Shown here in pieces: positions 9,414 through 20,175 of a DNA stretch of 64,000 nucleotides (the stretch's first letter is position 1; every line of letters begins with the position of its first letter). The notes beneath the pieces are model-generated. The model saw only the letters and a list, made by a program, of their open reading frames with translations. It searched no databases and was not told the DNA's origin. Both the position numbers and the translations under genes were made by a program. Source of the DNA: Leekyejoonella antrihumi (GTDB lineage: Bacteria; Actinomycetota; Actinomycetes; Actinomycetales; Dermatophilaceae); the NCBI RefSeq assembly GCF_007845645.1, contig NZ_VCQV01000021.1, positions 32,069-96,068 on the forward strand. Reading direction: 5' to 3'.

Positions 9414-10540
9414 CGGCTCGGGTTCCTTGCAGGTGACAGCTCCGCAGCACGATCGATCATGGCGACCAACGCCTTGTCCGCGTCCTGGTGACCCAGCCCG
9501 CGCGTGGCATCGCACATCCGCTGCAGTCGTGCGCGATCCAGGGCGAGCGGAATGATCTCGCGCTGGACCCACTGCGCGGTGAAGTCCGCGTTGTCGACCA
9601 TCAGCGCGCCGCCGACTCGCACGACGCCCTCCGCGTTGAGTCGCTGCTCACCGTTGCCGATCGGCAGCGGCACGAAGACCGCGGGCAGTCCGATCGCCGC
9701 CGTCTCGCACACCATCCCCGCTCCGGCTCGGGTGACCACAAGATCCGCCACCGCGTAGCAGAGCTCCATCCGCTCGGCGTACGGACGCACGACGTAGGGC
9801 GCCTCCCCCGTCGCAGACGTGCCGGGATCGAACTCCTTGCCGCGACCGGTGATGTGCAGCACCTGCACACCTGCGGCGCGGACCGCGCTCACGCTCTGCG
9901 CGAACGCGTCGTTGATCCGCTGGGCGCCGCTCGAGCCTCCGGTCACCAGCACCGTCGGGTAGCCGTCCGCAAGACCGAGCCGGGACAGCGCCTCGACGCG
10001 AAGAGCGGCCCGATCCATCGTGGTGATCTCGGTGCGCAGTGGCAGGCCGACGACCTGCGCATGCGCGAGCTTGGTGGCGTCGAACGTGGTCGCGACATGC
10101 GTGGTGAACCGCGCACCGAGTCGGCTGGCGAGACCGGCGCGAGCATTCCCCTCATGCACCACGATCGGCAGGTGTCGGCGACGGGCCGCGAGGTAGGCGG
10201 GTGGGCTGACGTAACCGCCGAATCCCACCACCACGTCGGCCCGGACGTCGTCGATGAGGTGCCCCGTCTGGGAGATCGCCGCTACCAGGGCGGCCGGGAA
10301 CCTTGCTGCGGCCGCATTCGGCCGTCTCGGGAAGGCCACCTTCGGGATGAGTCGCAGGTCATATCCCCGTGCGGGCACGAGGGTCTCCTCGAGGCCTCCG
10401 CGCGTGCCGAGCACGGTGATCCGCACGGCGCCGTCCTGGTCACGAAGCGCATCGGCCGTGGCCAGAAGCGGTGCGATGTGCCCCGTGGTGCCTCCGCCCG
10501 CCAGCAGGATCGACCGCGGGTGACGGGAGGTCAGGCTCAA
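9410..10540 (-). CDS. murG: UDP-GlcNAc--lipid I N-acetylglucosaminyltransferase
   Basis: This peripheral membrane GT-B enzyme converts lipid I to lipid II. The 376-aa product shows the lipid-binding Gly loop ILLAGGGTTGHIAPLLA, VGFGGYVSPPAYLAA, VLVTGGSSGAQRIND and a donor-site block with VVTRAGAGMVCE. The start is taken as TTG (10538-10540), which forms a TTGA overlap with the ftsW stop. A longer frame to 10618 has no family support. Confidence 0.95.
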   Translation of the reverse strand: MSLTSRHPRSILLAGGGTTGHIAPLLATADALRDQDGAVRITVLGTRGGLEETLVPARGYDLRLIPKVAFPRRPNAAAARFPAALVAAISQTGHLIDDVRADVVVGFGGYVSPPAYLAARRRHLPIVVHEGNARAGLASRLGARFTTHVATTFDATKLAHAQVVGLPLRTEITTMDRAALRVEALSRLGLADGYPTVLVTGGSSGAQRINDAFAQSVSAVRAAGVQVLHITGRGKEFDPGTSATGEAPYVVRPYAERMELCYAVADLVVTRAGAGMVCETAAIGLPAVFVPLPIGNGEQRLNAEGVVRVGGALMVDNADFTAQWVQREIIPLALDRARLQRMCDATRGLGHQDADKALVAMIDRAAELSPARNPSR

Positions 10541-11775
10541 CGGGAGGCCTTTCGGGTCGGCAGGACTGCCATCGTCCGTCGAATCAGGCTGGGACGGGCG
10601 GCAAGGGCCGCCTTGCACTCGGGCTCATTGCGTGCGAAGGCTATGAGTATCCCCAACGCCAACAGCGTCGTCACCAGCGCCGATCCGCCCGAGGACACCA
10701 GGGGCAGCGGCACACCGATGATTGGCAGCAGACCGATGACCGAGCCGATGTTGATCATCGCCTGGGCGAGGATCCACACCATGATGCCGGCGGTGGTCAG
10801 GCGCACGAACATGTTGCTGCTGTTCACGATCATGCGGTAGCAGGCATACCCCAGCGCGAGGTAGAGGGCCAGCACGACCAGGGTTCCCGGCAGTCCGAGC
10901 TCCTCACCGATGATCGCGAAGATGAAGTCGTTGTGTGCCTCCGGCAACCATGACCACTTCTCACGGCTCGCGCCCAGTCCGACACCCCACCACCCGCCAT
11001 CGGCCATGGCATACAGGCCATGCACCTTCTGGTAGCAACCCGTGGTGTTGGCGTTGATGCAGGTGCCGAGCCAGGCGTCGATGCGGCCGGTGCGGTTGCC
11101 GCTGGTCACCACGGCAGCCATCACCCCGGCGAAAGCCAACAGCCCGAAACCGGCGAACACCCGCATCCGCACGCCGGCGACGAAGAACATGGCCGCCGCG
11201 ATGGTTAACAACACCATGGTGGTGCCGAGGTCGTGGCCGAGCAGCACGAGCCCGAACAACAGTCCGAGCAGTGGCGCCAGCGGCAGCAGGACGTGGCGCA
11301 GCTGGCCCAGCAGCGCCCGCTTGTGGGCAAGGACCATCCCAGCCACGAGGACGACCGCGAGCTTGCCGAGCTCGGAGGGCTGGAACGTGAACCCGCCGAC
11401 ACCGATCCAGTTGCGGTTACCGTTCACGGTGCGGCCGAGCCCGGTGAACACCATCAGCTCAAGGAGGATCGCCACAGCGAAGGTGGGTAGGGCCAGAATT
11501 TTCCAGATGCGCACGGGCACTCGGCTGGCGATCATTGCCCCGATCACCCCCAGCACGGCGAACATCGCCTGGCTCTTGAAGACCGTGAAGGATGAGCCGC
11601 TGTCCACGTAGGACGTGACGCTCGATGCGGACAGCACCATGATCAGGCCGAACAGCAGCAGCATCGTGCTCGACCCGAGGAGCAGGTAGTACGGGGCGAT
11701 CGGCGACTCGAGCCGTTCACGAACGTCCTGCAGGTGCCACCGTTCGTCGGTGCGGGACGTGCTCGCCGCGGTCAC
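10537..11775 (-). CDS. ftsW: Lipid II polymerase FtsW (SEDS family)
   Basis: The 412-aa polytopic protein has about ten hydrophobic segments. SEDS landmarks are GGFTFQPSELGKLAVV, GLGASREKWSWLPEAHNDFIFAIIGEELG (the catalytic-Asp loop lies near here) and the C-terminal PLPLVSSGGSALVTTLLALGI. It polymerises lipid II into septal glycan together with FtsI. The ATG overlaps the murD stop by 4 bases and the stop overlaps the murG TTG start. RodA is an alternative family label, but position in the dcw cluster indicates FtsW. Confidence 0.95.
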   Translation of the reverse strand: MTAASTSRTDERWHLQDVRERLESPIAPYYLLLGSSTMLLLFGLIMVLSASSVTSYVDSGSSFTVFKSQAMFAVLGVIGAMIASRVPVRIWKILALPTFAVAILLELMVFTGLGRTVNGNRNWIGVGGFTFQPSELGKLAVVLVAGMVLAHKRALLGQLRHVLLPLAPLLGLLFGLVLLGHDLGTTMVLLTIAAAMFFVAGVRMRVFAGFGLLAFAGVMAAVVTSGNRTGRIDAWLGTCINANTTGCYQKVHGLYAMADGGWWGVGLGASREKWSWLPEAHNDFIFAIIGEELGLPGTLVVLALYLALGYACYRMIVNSSNMFVRLTTAGIMVWILAQAMINIGSVIGLLPIIGVPLPLVSSGGSALVTTLLALGILIAFARNEPECKAALAARPSLIRRTMAVLPTRKASR

Positions 11776-13286
11776 GCGTCGCCGTCCGCGGTCATCTCGC
11801 GCACGGCCTGCGCAAACGCGTCGCCGCGGGCGCCGTAGCTGTCGAACATGTCAAGGGAGGCCGCGGCGGGTGCCAGAAGAACGACGTCTCCTGGCTGCGC
11901 CAGGGCCGCCGCTGCCTGCACCGCTTCCCGCATGGCTCCAGTCTCGGTGCTGTCGATGTCGACCAGCGGGATATCGGGCGCGTGTCGCCTTAGTGCCGTG
12001 GCGATCTCGGCTCGATCCACGCCGACCAGGACCGCACCGCGCAGTCGCCCGACGACCGCGGCCACCAGCGGGTCAACGTCGGCGCCCTTGAGCTGGCCGC
12101 CGGCTATCCAGACGACGTGGTCATACGCGCTCAGCGACGCCTGCGCGGCCGGCGCATTCGTCGCCTTCGAGTCGTCGACCCAGCGAATCTGGTTGTGGGT
12201 CAGCACTGTCGCGGCCCGATGCGGCTGCGGCACGTAGGCCCGCAAGCCATCACGGACCGCCGACGGCGCGACGCCGTAGGCACGTGCCAGGGCGGCGGCG
12301 GCGAGCGCGTCGGCGACGTAGTGCGCCGCGGGATCGGCGCCGCCGTGCCCCGTGAGGTCGGCGACCTGGGCCAGCTCTGCCGCGCTGCTCGAGCGGTTCT
12401 CGACGAAGGCGCGATCGGCCAGCACACCATCGACCAGCCCGAGCATCGAGGGCGCGGGAATGCCGAGCGTGAAGCCGATGGCGCGCGCTCCCTCGACGAC
12501 CTCGGCGTCCTCGACCAGATGCTCGGTCGTGGGGTCATCGACGTTGTAGATGCAGGCGATCTGAGTCCGCTGGTAGATCTTGCCCTTCATCCGCCGGTAC
12601 TCGTCGTACGAGCCGTGCCAGTCGAGGTGGTCGGGCGCCACGTTGAGGCAGCAAGACGCATACGCCGAGATGCTGCGGGACCAGTGCAGCTGGAAGGTCG
12701 ACAGCTCGACGGCCAGCACGTCGTAGGGCTCGGGGTGCAGCACGGCCTCCAGCAGCGGCCGACCCACGTTGCCCGCCGCCACTGCACGCAACCCGGCAGC
12801 GCGCAGGATGCTCTCGAGCATGGTGACCGCGGTGGTCTTGCCGTTCGTGCCGGTGATCGTGAGCCACGGCGCCGCGCCGGCGCGGGCGCGCATCCGCCAG
12901 GCCAGCTCCACCTCGCCCCAGACGGGCACGCCGGCGGCCGTGGCGGCGACCATGAACGGGTGGCGCGGCGGTATGCCGGGCGAGGTCACCACGAGGTGAG
13001 TCCCCTCCGGCGGCGTGCGCTGGTGCTCTTCACCGAAGTGAACCTGTGCCCCCAGCACCTCCAGAACCTTGGCCCGTTCGAGGGCTGCAGGTGTGCGGTC
13101 CCGTGCCAGAACGGTCACGTCGGATCCGCGCTCGAGCAGGGCATCGGCAGCAGCGAACCCGCTGAGCCCCAGGCCCATCACGACGATCGACAGTCCGGAC
13201 CAGTCCGCACCCTCATGGGTCAGGTCACGCGCACCCTCGAGCGGTTCGTACGCCGGGTCCACAGCCCACAACCCCCCGCTTGTCAT
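11772..13286 (-). CDS. murD: UDP-N-acetylmuramoyl-L-alanine--D-glutamate ligase
   Basis: The ligase adds D-Glu to UDP-MurNAc-L-Ala. Motifs include IVVMGLGLSGFAAADALLERG (N-terminal fold), TITGTNGKTTAVTML (ATP loop), APDHLDWHGS and WVDDSKATNAPAA. The start is taken as the ATG at 13284-13286 (protein MTSGGLW, 504 aa) with a G-rich ribosome site. A TTG at 13358 would extend it by 24 residues and overlap mraY by 11 bases, which is possible. The stop overlaps ftsW by 4 bases. Confidence 0.94.
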   Translation of the reverse strand: MTSGGLWAVDPAYEPLEGARDLTHEGADWSGLSIVVMGLGLSGFAAADALLERGSDVTVLARDRTPAALERAKVLEVLGAQVHFGEEHQRTPPEGTHLVVTSPGIPPRHPFMVAATAAGVPVWGEVELAWRMRARAGAAPWLTITGTNGKTTAVTMLESILRAAGLRAVAAGNVGRPLLEAVLHPEPYDVLAVELSTFQLHWSRSISAYASCCLNVAPDHLDWHGSYDEYRRMKGKIYQRTQIACIYNVDDPTTEHLVEDAEVVEGARAIGFTLGIPAPSMLGLVDGVLADRAFVENRSSSAAELAQVADLTGHGGADPAAHYVADALAAAALARAYGVAPSAVRDGLRAYVPQPHRAATVLTHNQIRWVDDSKATNAPAAQASLSAYDHVVWIAGGQLKGADVDPLVAAVVGRLRGAVLVGVDRAEIATALRRHAPDIPLVDIDSTETGAMREAVQAAAALAQPGDVVLLAPAAASLDMFDSYGARGDAFAQAVREMTADGDA

Positions 13287-13347
13287 TTCGGGGCCCCCGC
13301 GAAGTATCGGAGCGAGTTTGCGAGCGGAGAACTTCGTGGGGTTGCTG

Positions 13348-14427
13348 TCATACTCCAACGACCCACTCGGCGTAGAACAGCCCGAGGCCGAGGGCCACGC
13401 ACAGACCGGCGATGATCCAAAAACGGATCACCACGGTGATCTCATTCCAGCCGACCATCTCGAAGTGGTGGTGCAGCGGGGCCATGCGGAAGATGCGCTT
13501 GCGCCGTAGCTTGAACGAGCCGACCTGCAGGATCACCGACACGGTCTCCAGCACGAACAGGCCGGCGAGGATCACCACCAGCAGCTCGGTCCGCGTCGTG
13601 ATGGCCAGTCCGGCAAGGGCCCCACCCAGAGCCAGCGAGCCGGTGTCACCCATGAAGATCTTCGCGGGTGTCGCGTTCCACCACAAGAATCCGAAGCAGG
13701 CGGCCATCACGCACGCCGCGACCACTGCGAGGTCGAGCGGGTCACGCACCTGGTAGCACTTGTTGCTGAAGTGGTACTCGCAGTTCTGGTTGTACTGCCA
13801 GATGCTGATCAGCGTGTAGGCGCCGAACACCATGACGCAGGCGCCGGTGGCCAGCCCGTCCAGGCCGTCTGTCAGGTTCACCCCGTTGCTGGTGCCGGCA
13901 ATCATGAGGTTCGCCCAGAGCACGAAGAGCAGCACACCGACGGCAGTGCCGGCGAAGGCGAGATTGACCCAAGTGTCACGCACGAAGGAGATGCTGAAGC
14001 TTGCCGGGCGGCGCCCCCCGCTGTCCGGAAACTTGGTTGCCAGGATGGCGAACACCACGGCGACCGCGGTCTGTCCGATCAGCTTCTGGTATGACCGCAG
14101 GCCCAGCGAACGCTGCCGGGAGATCTTGATCCAGTCGTCGGCGAACCCCACGAGCCCCAACCCGACCATGAGGAAGAGGACGAGTATTCCGGACACGGTC
14201 GGAGCCGACCAGGTCACCAGATGCGCCAGTGTGTACCCGAGGACGCTCGCCACGATGATGATCGCCCCGCCCATGGTCGGGGTGCCTCGTTTGGTGTGGT
14301 GGGTCGTCGGCCCGTCATCACGCACGAACTGGCCATAGCTCTTGCGGACGAGGAACGTGATGAAGACGCGGGTGCCGAACAACCCCGTGGCCAGTGCGAC
14401 GAGGGCGCCGATCAGCACAACCTTCAC
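13348..14427 (-). CDS. mraY: Phospho-N-acetylmuramoyl-pentapeptide transferase
   Basis: The 359-aa polytopic enzyme makes lipid I from UDP-MurNAc-pentapeptide and undecaprenyl phosphate. Diagnostic motifs are [20 protein letters not shown] (catalytic Asp pair), [24 protein letters not shown] and [13 protein letters not shown]. The start overlaps the murF stop by 4 bases. Confidence 0.96.
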   Translation of the reverse strand: MKVVLIGALVALATGLFGTRVFITFLVRKSYGQFVRDDGPTTHHTKRGTPTMGGAIIIVASVLGYTLAHLVTWSAPTVSGILVLFLMVGLGLVGFADDWIKISRQRSLGLRSYQKLIGQTAVAVVFAILATKFPDSGGRRPASFSISFVRDTWVNLAFAGTAVGVLLFVLWANLMIAGTSNGVNLTDGLDGLATGACVMVFGAYTLISIWQYNQNCEYHFSNKCYQVRDPLDLAVVAACVMAACFGFLWWNATPAKIFMGDTGSLALGGALAGLAITTRTELLVVILAGLFVLETVSVILQVGSFKLRRKRIFRMAPLHHHFEMVGWNEITVVIRFWIIAGLCVALGLGLFYAEWVVGV

Positions 14428-15809
14428 GACGCCACCTCCCCGCCGGCCTCGGTAACCAGACGGTCGCCAAGGTACCGCAGCCCGGAGTCACGGCTCGACT
14501 TGAGCAGGACCACGTCTCCCGGGCGGAGCCGGTCGGCCAGTAGGTCGTGCGCGGCGGCGACGTCGGCCACCTGCTCGACGTGCACCGCACTACCGGCCGC
14601 TCCTGAGGCAATGCCCCGGGCACCGTCACCGACGACGATCAGCTGCCGCACGCCGAGCTCCGCGACGATCCGGCCCACCTCCTGATGCGCCTCGGCGGAC
14701 ATCTGCCCGAGCTCGCGCATCTCGCCGAGCACGGCGATCGTGCGACGGCCCGCGCCCATCTGCCCGAGGGCGCGCAGCGCGGCCGCCATCGACTGCGGGT
14801 TCGCGTTGTACGCGTCGTTGACCAGGGTGACGTCATTCGGGAGCCGGTGCACCTCCATACGCCACCGGCTGACGGCCCGGGCGGACGCCAACCGGTCGAC
14901 GATCAGGTCCATCGGCAGCTCGAGCGCCCGCGCGGCCGCGATGACGGCAAGGGCATTACCCACCTGATGCGCGCCGTGCAACTGGAGGCGCACCGCGGCG
15001 CGCTCCGCCCGGCCGACGACCGTGAAGGAGGGTCGGCCGACCTCGTCCAGACGCACCTCGATCGCCCGCAGGTCCGCGTCTGCCCCGATCCCGACACGCA
15101 CCACCCGCGCCGCGGTCTCGGCGGCCATCGCGGCGACCCGGGCGTCGTCCACGTTCAAGATCGCGACCCCGCCCTGAGGCAGCGCGCGAACGAGCTCGGC
15201 CTTGGTGCGAGCAATGGCCTCGACCGAACCGAACTCCCCCACGTGCGCGGCGCCCACGTTGAGCACCACCCCGATCTGCGGGGGCGCGATTCGCGTGAGG
15301 TAGGCGATGTGCCCGACACCGGAGGCACCCATCTCGGCGACCAGATACCGGGTGGAGCCGGTCACTCGGCATACCGTGAGCGGGACTCCGACCTCGGAGT
15401 TCAGCGAACCGATCGGCGAGATCGTCTCCCCGTGACCTTCCAGGACGTGGCCGAGCATGTCCTTGGTCGACGTCTTTCCCGAGCTGCCGGTGATGCCGAT
15501 GATCTGCAGATCCGAGCAGCGATCGACGACGCCGCGGGCAAGCTGCGCGAACGCCTCCTGGACGTCCGGGACCACGACGGTGGGCATCTCGGCAACGGGT
15601 CGCAGCCCGAGGGTGGCGACGGCGCCCGCCTGCGCGGCGGAGGAGGCGTACTGATGACCGTCGGCGTGCTCACCGATGCGGGCGACGTACAGGCTTCCCG
15701 GCTGCGCCTCGCGGGAGTCGCTCACGACCGGGCCGTCGACCAGCACGTCAGGTCCATGGAGCGCGCCGCCGGTGAGTTCGGCGATCGTGGTGAGCTGCAG
15801 CGGGATCAT
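14424..15809 (-). CDS. murF: UDP-N-acetylmuramoyl-tripeptide--D-alanyl-D-alanine ligase
   Basis: The 461-aa ligase adds D-Ala-D-Ala to complete the pentapeptide. [21 protein letters not shown] (MurE/MurF N-terminal domain), [16 protein letters not shown] (ATP loop), the [16 protein letters not shown] block and [18 protein letters not shown] identify MurF rather than MurE: the MurE DNPR/meso-DAP-Lys selectivity loop is absent and the NPxS-type MurF motif is present. The ATG overlaps the ftsI stop as ATGA, so no murE lies between them. Confidence 0.95.
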   Translation of the reverse strand: MIPLQLTTIAELTGGALHGPDVLVDGPVVSDSREAQPGSLYVARIGEHADGHQYASSAAQAGAVATLGLRPVAEMPTVVVPDVQEAFAQLARGVVDRCSDLQIIGITGSSGKTSTKDMLGHVLEGHGETISPIGSLNSEVGVPLTVCRVTGSTRYLVAEMGASGVGHIAYLTRIAPPQIGVVLNVGAAHVGEFGSVEAIARTKAELVRALPQGGVAILNVDDARVAAMAAETAARVVRVGIGADADLRAIEVRLDEVGRPSFTVVGRAERAAVRLQLHGAHQVGNALAVIAAARALELPMDLIVDRLASARAVSRWRMEVHRLPNDVTLVNDAYNANPQSMAAALRALGQMGAGRRTIAVLGEMRELGQMSAEAHQEVGRIVAELGVRQLIVVGDGARGIASGAAGSAVHVEQVADVAAAHDLLADRLRPGDVVLLKSSRDSGLRYLGDRLVTEAGGEVAS

Positions 15810-17821
15810 TTCTTCTTCGAGGCCGATGGATCGAACGTGAAGGGGTAGGGCGCGGGCTTGGTGGTGCTCGGCGGCACGTGACCCTCGTGCAGCGCGTAGG
15901 ACATGATCTGCGAGAACACCGGGCCGGCGACGTTGCCGCCGTAGATGCTGCCTCGTGTCGGGTCCTGCACCGTGATCGCCACGATGTACTGCGGGTGATT
16001 CGCCGGTGCGAAGCCGATGAAGGACGCCGTCGTGCCGTTGTACCGCCCCAGCTGGGGGTCGTATCGGTTTGCGGTGCCTGTCTTCCCGGCGACGTTGTAG
16101 CCGTCGACGGCGGCCATGGGGGCCGTGCCCTTGGCCGTCACGACGCCCTCCATCATCCGGGTCACCTTCGCCGCGACCGCGGGCGACACGACGCGCACGG
16201 CCTTGCGGCTGTCCGTCGGCGTCGTCCACCCACCGGCAGCGTCGCCGATCCCGGAGACCAGCTTGATCGGCTCGCGCACTCCGCCATTGGCGATGGTCTG
16301 AAAGACCGCGGCCTGCTGGATCGCGGTGACCGCGTAGCCCTGCCCGTACAGGACGGTATAGCGCTGCGTCCCACTCCACTTCGAGGGCTGGCTGAGGATC
16401 CCACCGGACTCCCCGGGGAAGCCCACCCCGGAGAGTCGGTCCAGGCCGAACTTGCGCATGTAGCTGTAGAGGGTGTCTGGCGAGATGCGCGAACCTGCCA
16501 GCATGGTGCCCATGTTGGAGGACTCGCCGAGAACACCGGCGAGAGTGAGGTTTTCAGTGCCGTGCGGTTCCGAGTCATGGAAGGTCGTGCCCGCCCTGGT
16601 CAGCGTGGGCGGCACGACGACGTGCGTCAGCGGCGTCGCCTTCTGCTGCTGCAGCAGCGCGGACATGGTGACGATCTTGCCGGTCGAGCCCGGCGCGTAC
16701 ACCTCGGCGAACGGCCGCGACTGAAGATAGTTGGGGGCACTCGCCATGTCGTTGTTGTCGAAGCTGGGGTAGGACGCCACGGCCTTCAGATTGCCCTGCA
16801 GGTCCATGACCACCGCATCCGCGGACACCGCCTTGTACTTCTTCACGGCCGCCGCCATCGCGTTCTGGGCGTACCACTGCAGGTCGTTGTCGATGGTGAG
16901 CTTGATGTTCTTGCCGTTCACCGCCGGGGTGTCGCTGTTGTCTCCGGAGGCAATCACGGTGCCGTCCGGAGCCTGCTCGTAGGTGTGCACGCCCGGCTTG
17001 CCGTTGAGCGCCGTGTTCTCCATCTGCTCGATTCCGCCGCCGCCGGTCCCATCGGCACTTACCCAGCCGACGAGCGGGGCCACGCTGGTGCCCTGCGGAT
17101 ATTCCCGCTGGCTGGTCTTGACGCCGAAGATCCCGGGGATCCCCAGGGCCGCGATCTTGCTCCACTGCGCCGGTGCGATGTCCTTGATCACGTAGGTGAA
17201 GCGCGAGTTGATCTTGCTGGCCGCCTCCAGCGGCGCCAGCAGATCCGCCGGCTTGGCGCCGACGATCTGGGCGATGTCCTGGGCGGCACCGGCCAGCCCG
17301 ACCTTCTCCTGCTTGCCATTGACGAGCTTGGTGTAGTCGCGCGTCAGGGTGGCGTCTGCCGTCACCGTGCGCCGCTCGACGCTGTCCGCGAGGACAACAC
17401 CCCCGGAGGAAACGATCTGACCCCGCAGGGCCGGCACCGTGACGTGCGCCAGTCGGCTGTCCAGGGCCTGCTTGGACATCGACGCCGACTCGATGCCCTG
17501 CACGCGAAAGAGCTGTGCCACGAACAGGGTGAAGATGAACAGGCTCACAATGAAAAGGACGCGGCCTCGACGCCCCGGGTTGCCGATGCCGAGCTGCACC
17601 GGACGCCGTGGCCCACGCGGCGCACCGTTGCCGGGCCTGCCCGCCGGCTTCCGCGGTGCGGATCTTTTGGCGTCCGACCCCGCGATGCTACGCGCCCGGT
17701 GGGTGCGCGACCCGCTACCGGCCGATGCGCTCGACGACTTCCTGGTCGGCCTCTGCCCGGTCGTCCTGGGAGCCGAGGACACACGACGCCCTGGTGTTGC
17801 GGGTCGGCGGGGCTGGGTCAC
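15806..17821 (-). CDS. ftsI: Septal peptidoglycan transpeptidase (class B PBP3)
   Basis: The 671-aa class B penicillin-binding protein crosslinks septal peptidoglycan. Residues 1-85 are a basic, Arg/Pro/Ser-rich cytoplasmic tail; about 87-107 is the single membrane segment; the pedestal domain follows. Transpeptidase motifs are S379-TGK (APGSTGK), S434-SN (GESSNMG) and K580-TGT. No PASTA repeats follow. The GTG start is 3 bases after the ftsL-like stop, and the stop overlaps murF. The partner SEDS enzyme FtsW is encoded four genes downstream. Confidence 0.95.
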   Translation of the reverse strand: MTQPRRPATPGRRVSSAPRTTGQRPTRKSSSASAGSGSRTHRARSIAGSDAKRSAPRKPAGRPGNGAPRGPRRPVQLGIGNPGRRGRVLFIVSLFIFTLFVAQLFRVQGIESASMSKQALDSRLAHVTVPALRGQIVSSGGVVLADSVERRTVTADATLTRDYTKLVNGKQEKVGLAGAAQDIAQIVGAKPADLLAPLEAASKINSRFTYVIKDIAPAQWSKIAALGIPGIFGVKTSQREYPQGTSVAPLVGWVSADGTGGGGIEQMENTALNGKPGVHTYEQAPDGTVIASGDNSDTPAVNGKNIKLTIDNDLQWYAQNAMAAAVKKYKAVSADAVVMDLQGNLKAVASYPSFDNNDMASAPNYLQSRPFAEVYAPGSTGKIVTMSALLQQQKATPLTHVVVPPTLTRAGTTFHDSEPHGTENLTLAGVLGESSNMGTMLAGSRISPDTLYSYMRKFGLDRLSGVGFPGESGGILSQPSKWSGTQRYTVLYGQGYAVTAIQQAAVFQTIANGGVREPIKLVSGIGDAAGGWTTPTDSRKAVRVVSPAVAAKVTRMMEGVVTAKGTAPMAAVDGYNVAGKTGTANRYDPQLGRYNGTTASFIGFAPANHPQYIVAITVQDPTRGSIYGGNVAGPVFSQIMSYALHEGHVPPSTTKPAPYPFTFDPSASKKK

Positions 17822-17824
17822 AGG

Positions 17825-18529
17825 TCACCTCGATGTCTTCTTCGGGTTGGTCTTCGGGTTCTGGCTCGACCTGGACTTGTCGGAAGCGCCCTTGGCCGAT
17901 GGCTTGCTCGTCGTCTTCGGAGTTGAGGTGGTGCCTGACTTGCTCTTTGCCTTGCTGTCCTTCGCCGTGCTGTGGGCCGCACCGTCCGTCGACGGCTTCT
18001 TCGCGGGCTTCGGCTTGACCGCCACGAGGCCGGCGGAGGCCGCCGCCTGAGCGGCTCCCGCCGCCTGCGAAGCGGGTGTCGTCGGAAGCGTTCCCACCGT
18101 AAACGGTCCAGCCTGCGAGGAGTCCTTCGCCACGCCGAGCACCTTGCCATCCGACTTGCGGACGTACCGAATCTTGCTCGCCGGACGAAGTCCGAGGGAC
18201 TGCGCCTTGAGCGCGAGCTGCTGCGGGGCGCTCACGTTGTCCAGGTCCGATTGCAGCTCCTGCTGGGTGTCCGACAGGGTGTTGGACTGCGCCTGCAGCC
18301 GGTCCATCGTGAAGGACTGCTGGGCCCGCACAGTGTTGAGCAGGAGCAGCACGACCAGACCGCTGACGAGCAGCAGCAGACAGGCCACCACGAAACCGAC
18401 CCCTTCGGTCGCGTGGGTGTCGGCCGGCTGCACGACGCGCAGGCGAGGGGTCGCCTGCTGGGCCTTCGGATGCGTCGTGGACGGGCGCGCCGGACGCGTC
18501 CGCTGTCGAACCGCGGTCTGCTGGCTCAT
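17825..18529 (-). CDS. ftsL: FtsL-like division protein
   Basis: The 234-aa product has a basic N-terminus, one membrane segment (about residues 45-65), a short extracytoplasmic coiled coil ([24 protein letters not shown]) and a motif [25 protein letters not shown] as in actinobacterial FtsL/DivIC-type proteins. The C-terminal 80 residues are an Ala/Lys/Ser-rich low-complexity tail. Position between rsmH and ftsI is that of ftsL, which bridges FtsQ/FtsB to FtsWI. Sequence identity in this family is low, so the name rests mostly on topology and place. It overlaps the rsmH stop by 4 bases. Confidence 0.85.
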   Translation of the reverse strand: MSQQTAVRQRTRPARPSTTHPKAQQATPRLRVVQPADTHATEGVGFVVACLLLLVSGLVVLLLLNTVRAQQSFTMDRLQAQSNTLSDTQQELQSDLDNVSAPQQLALKAQSLGLRPASKIRYVRKSDGKVLGVAKDSSQAGPFTVGTLPTTPASQAAGAAQAAASAGLVAVKPKPAKKPSTDGAAHSTAKDSKAKSKSGTTSTPKTTSKPSAKGASDKSRSSQNPKTNPKKTSR

Positions 18530-19509
18530 GATGTCGATCCCTTCGTCGAGCGAACTCGGGTGGCGGCGCGCAGCCGGGCGGATGCTGCACGCGGGTTGTC
18601 GAGGGTCTCCTGCGCGGTCGGGGCCTGCCCGCCGCGGACGAGAAGCTTCAGGTAGGGGGCCTGCTCAGGCAGTTCGACCGGCAGCCCCGGGGGCGCCGAG
18701 CTGGTGGCGCCGGCGGCGAGGACACGCTTGGCGATGCGGTCCTCCAGTGAGTGATAGGACAGCACCGCGACCCGACCACCGACGCACAGGTGGTCGATCG
18801 CACGAGGAAGCGCGGCACGCCACGAGTCGAGCTCTCCGTTGACCTCGATGCGCAGGGCTTGGAAGGTGCGCTTGGCCGGGTGGCCGCTGCTGCGCTGTGA
18901 CGCGGCGGGTATGCAGTCCCGCAGCAGCTCGACGAGCCGCCCCGATGTCGACCACGGCGTCTCCTCCCGCTCTCGCACGACGGCGCGGGCGATACGTCGA
19001 GCGAACCGCTCCTCGCCGTACTCCCGCAGGATCCGTTCGAGCTCGGCCACCGGGTAGGTGTTGAGGACGTCGGCCGCGGTGCGGCCGCTCCCCTGGTCCA
19101 TCCGCATGTCCAGTGGTGCGTCCTTGCTGTAGGCGAAACCCCGGTCGGCTTCATCCAGCTGCAACGAGGAGACCCCGAGATCGAAGAGCACCGCGTCGAC
19201 CTCATGCACGCCCTGCTCGTCGAGCCGGTCGAACGCCTCGTCGTAGACGGCATGCACCGGACGGAACCGATCGGCATACCCGCCCAGTCGCTCGCCGGCC
19301 AGCGTCAACGCCTCGCCATCCCTGTCGACGCCGTACGCGGTCGCCTCGGGGCATCGGTTCAAGATCGCCTCGGTGTGCCCGCCCATTCCGAGCGTGCCAT
19401 CCACGAAGACCGCGCCGGGTCGCTCGAGCGCCGGCGCCAGGAGCTCGACGATCCGTTCGCGAAGCACCGGGGTGTGCCGCAGTTCGGCAGACCCTCGGCT
19501 CGAGCTCAT
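18526..19509 (-). CDS. rsmH: 16S rRNA (cytosine(1402)-N(4))-methyltransferase
   Basis: The 327-aa enzyme methylates N4 of C1402 in the 16S rRNA P site using S-adenosylmethionine. [15 protein letters not shown] and [17 protein letters not shown] (SAM loop) start the fold; [30 protein letters not shown] and [13 protein letters not shown] are RsmH signatures. The start at 19507-19509 ([16 protein letters not shown], with AAAGGTG upstream) was preferred to a longer frame. It is the second gene of the mraZ operon. Confidence 0.95.
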   Translation of the reverse strand: MSSSRGSAELRHTPVLRERIVELLAPALERPGAVFVDGTLGMGGHTEAILNRCPEATAYGVDRDGEALTLAGERLGGYADRFRPVHAVYDEAFDRLDEQGVHEVDAVLFDLGVSSLQLDEADRGFAYSKDAPLDMRMDQGSGRTAADVLNTYPVAELERILREYGEERFARRIARAVVREREETPWSTSGRLVELLRDCIPAASQRSSGHPAKRTFQALRIEVNGELDSWRAALPRAIDHLCVGGRVAVLSYHSLEDRIAKRVLAAGATSSAPPGLPVELPEQAPYLKLLVRGGQAPTAQETLDNPRAASARLRAATRVRSTKGSTS

Positions 19510-19700
19510 GAAGTCACCTTTACGGAGCAGTCGTGCGGCGGCGGGCGGATGAAGAGTTTGCGATTCCATTGCAGGAGAGGTTGAGTCCCGGGAGACTGTT
19601 CTGACTCTAGGTCCCCAGCCGCTCTCTCGCCGGACGACGCTCCGACACCGGGGAAGTGTGTCGGCCCGTTGTGCGCGACGAAGCGGATGGAGGCCAAGTG

Positions 19701-20135
19701 TCAGAAGAGCCCGCCAGGGATCACCTCCTCACCCTGCTCGGCGAAGTCGTCCTCGGTGGCGGCCAGGAAGTCGTTCCACGAGGTGGTGTCCCACACCTCG
19801 ATGCGATTCCCGGTCCCGATGACGGTGCACTCGCGCTCCAGCCCGGCATACTCACGAAGCACGGATGGCACCGTGACCCGTCCCTGCTTGTCCGGGATCT
19901 CGTCGGACGCCGCCGACAGCAGCACCCGCTGGAAGTTGCGCACTGCCCGGTTGGTCACCGGCGTGTTGTTCAGCTCGACCGCAAGACGTTCGAACTCGAC
20001 CAGCGGAAAGACATAAAGGCACCGTTCCTGCCCTCGGGTGATGACCAGCCCACTGGCGAGCTTGTCGCGAAACTTGGCCGGCAGGAACAGCCGACCCTTG
20101 TCGTCCAGGCGTGGATGGTGAGTCCCCAAGAACAT
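19701..20135 (-). CDS. mraZ: Transcriptional regulator MraZ
   Basis: The 144-aa product contains two AbrB-like MraZ repeats: [24 protein letters not shown] and [27 protein letters not shown]. MraZ forms rings and represses its own dcw operon by binding short direct repeats upstream. The ATG at 20133-20135 has a GGGAGG site; a longer frame to 20162 is less likely. Four matching direct repeats lie 41-76 bases upstream. It is the first gene of the cluster, with rsmH after a 191-base gap. Confidence 0.96.
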   Translation of the reverse strand: MFLGTHHPRLDDKGRLFLPAKFRDKLASGLVITRGQERCLYVFPLVEFERLAVELNNTPVTNRAVRNFQRVLLSAASDEIPDKQGRVTVPSVLREYAGLERECTVIGTGNRIEVWDTTSWNDFLAATEDDFAEQGEEVIPGGLF

Positions 20136-20175
20136 CGGTTGCACCTCCCGCCCTGACCACAATTGCTCCGTCGTT

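Noticed and set aside
8061..9491. 476-codon plus-strand frame opposite murC
   Set aside because: Antisense frame of murC without recognisable domains or ribosome site.
15878..17926. 682-codon plus-strand frame opposite ftsI
   Set aside because: Shadow of ftsI; the real gene has all transpeptidase motifs.
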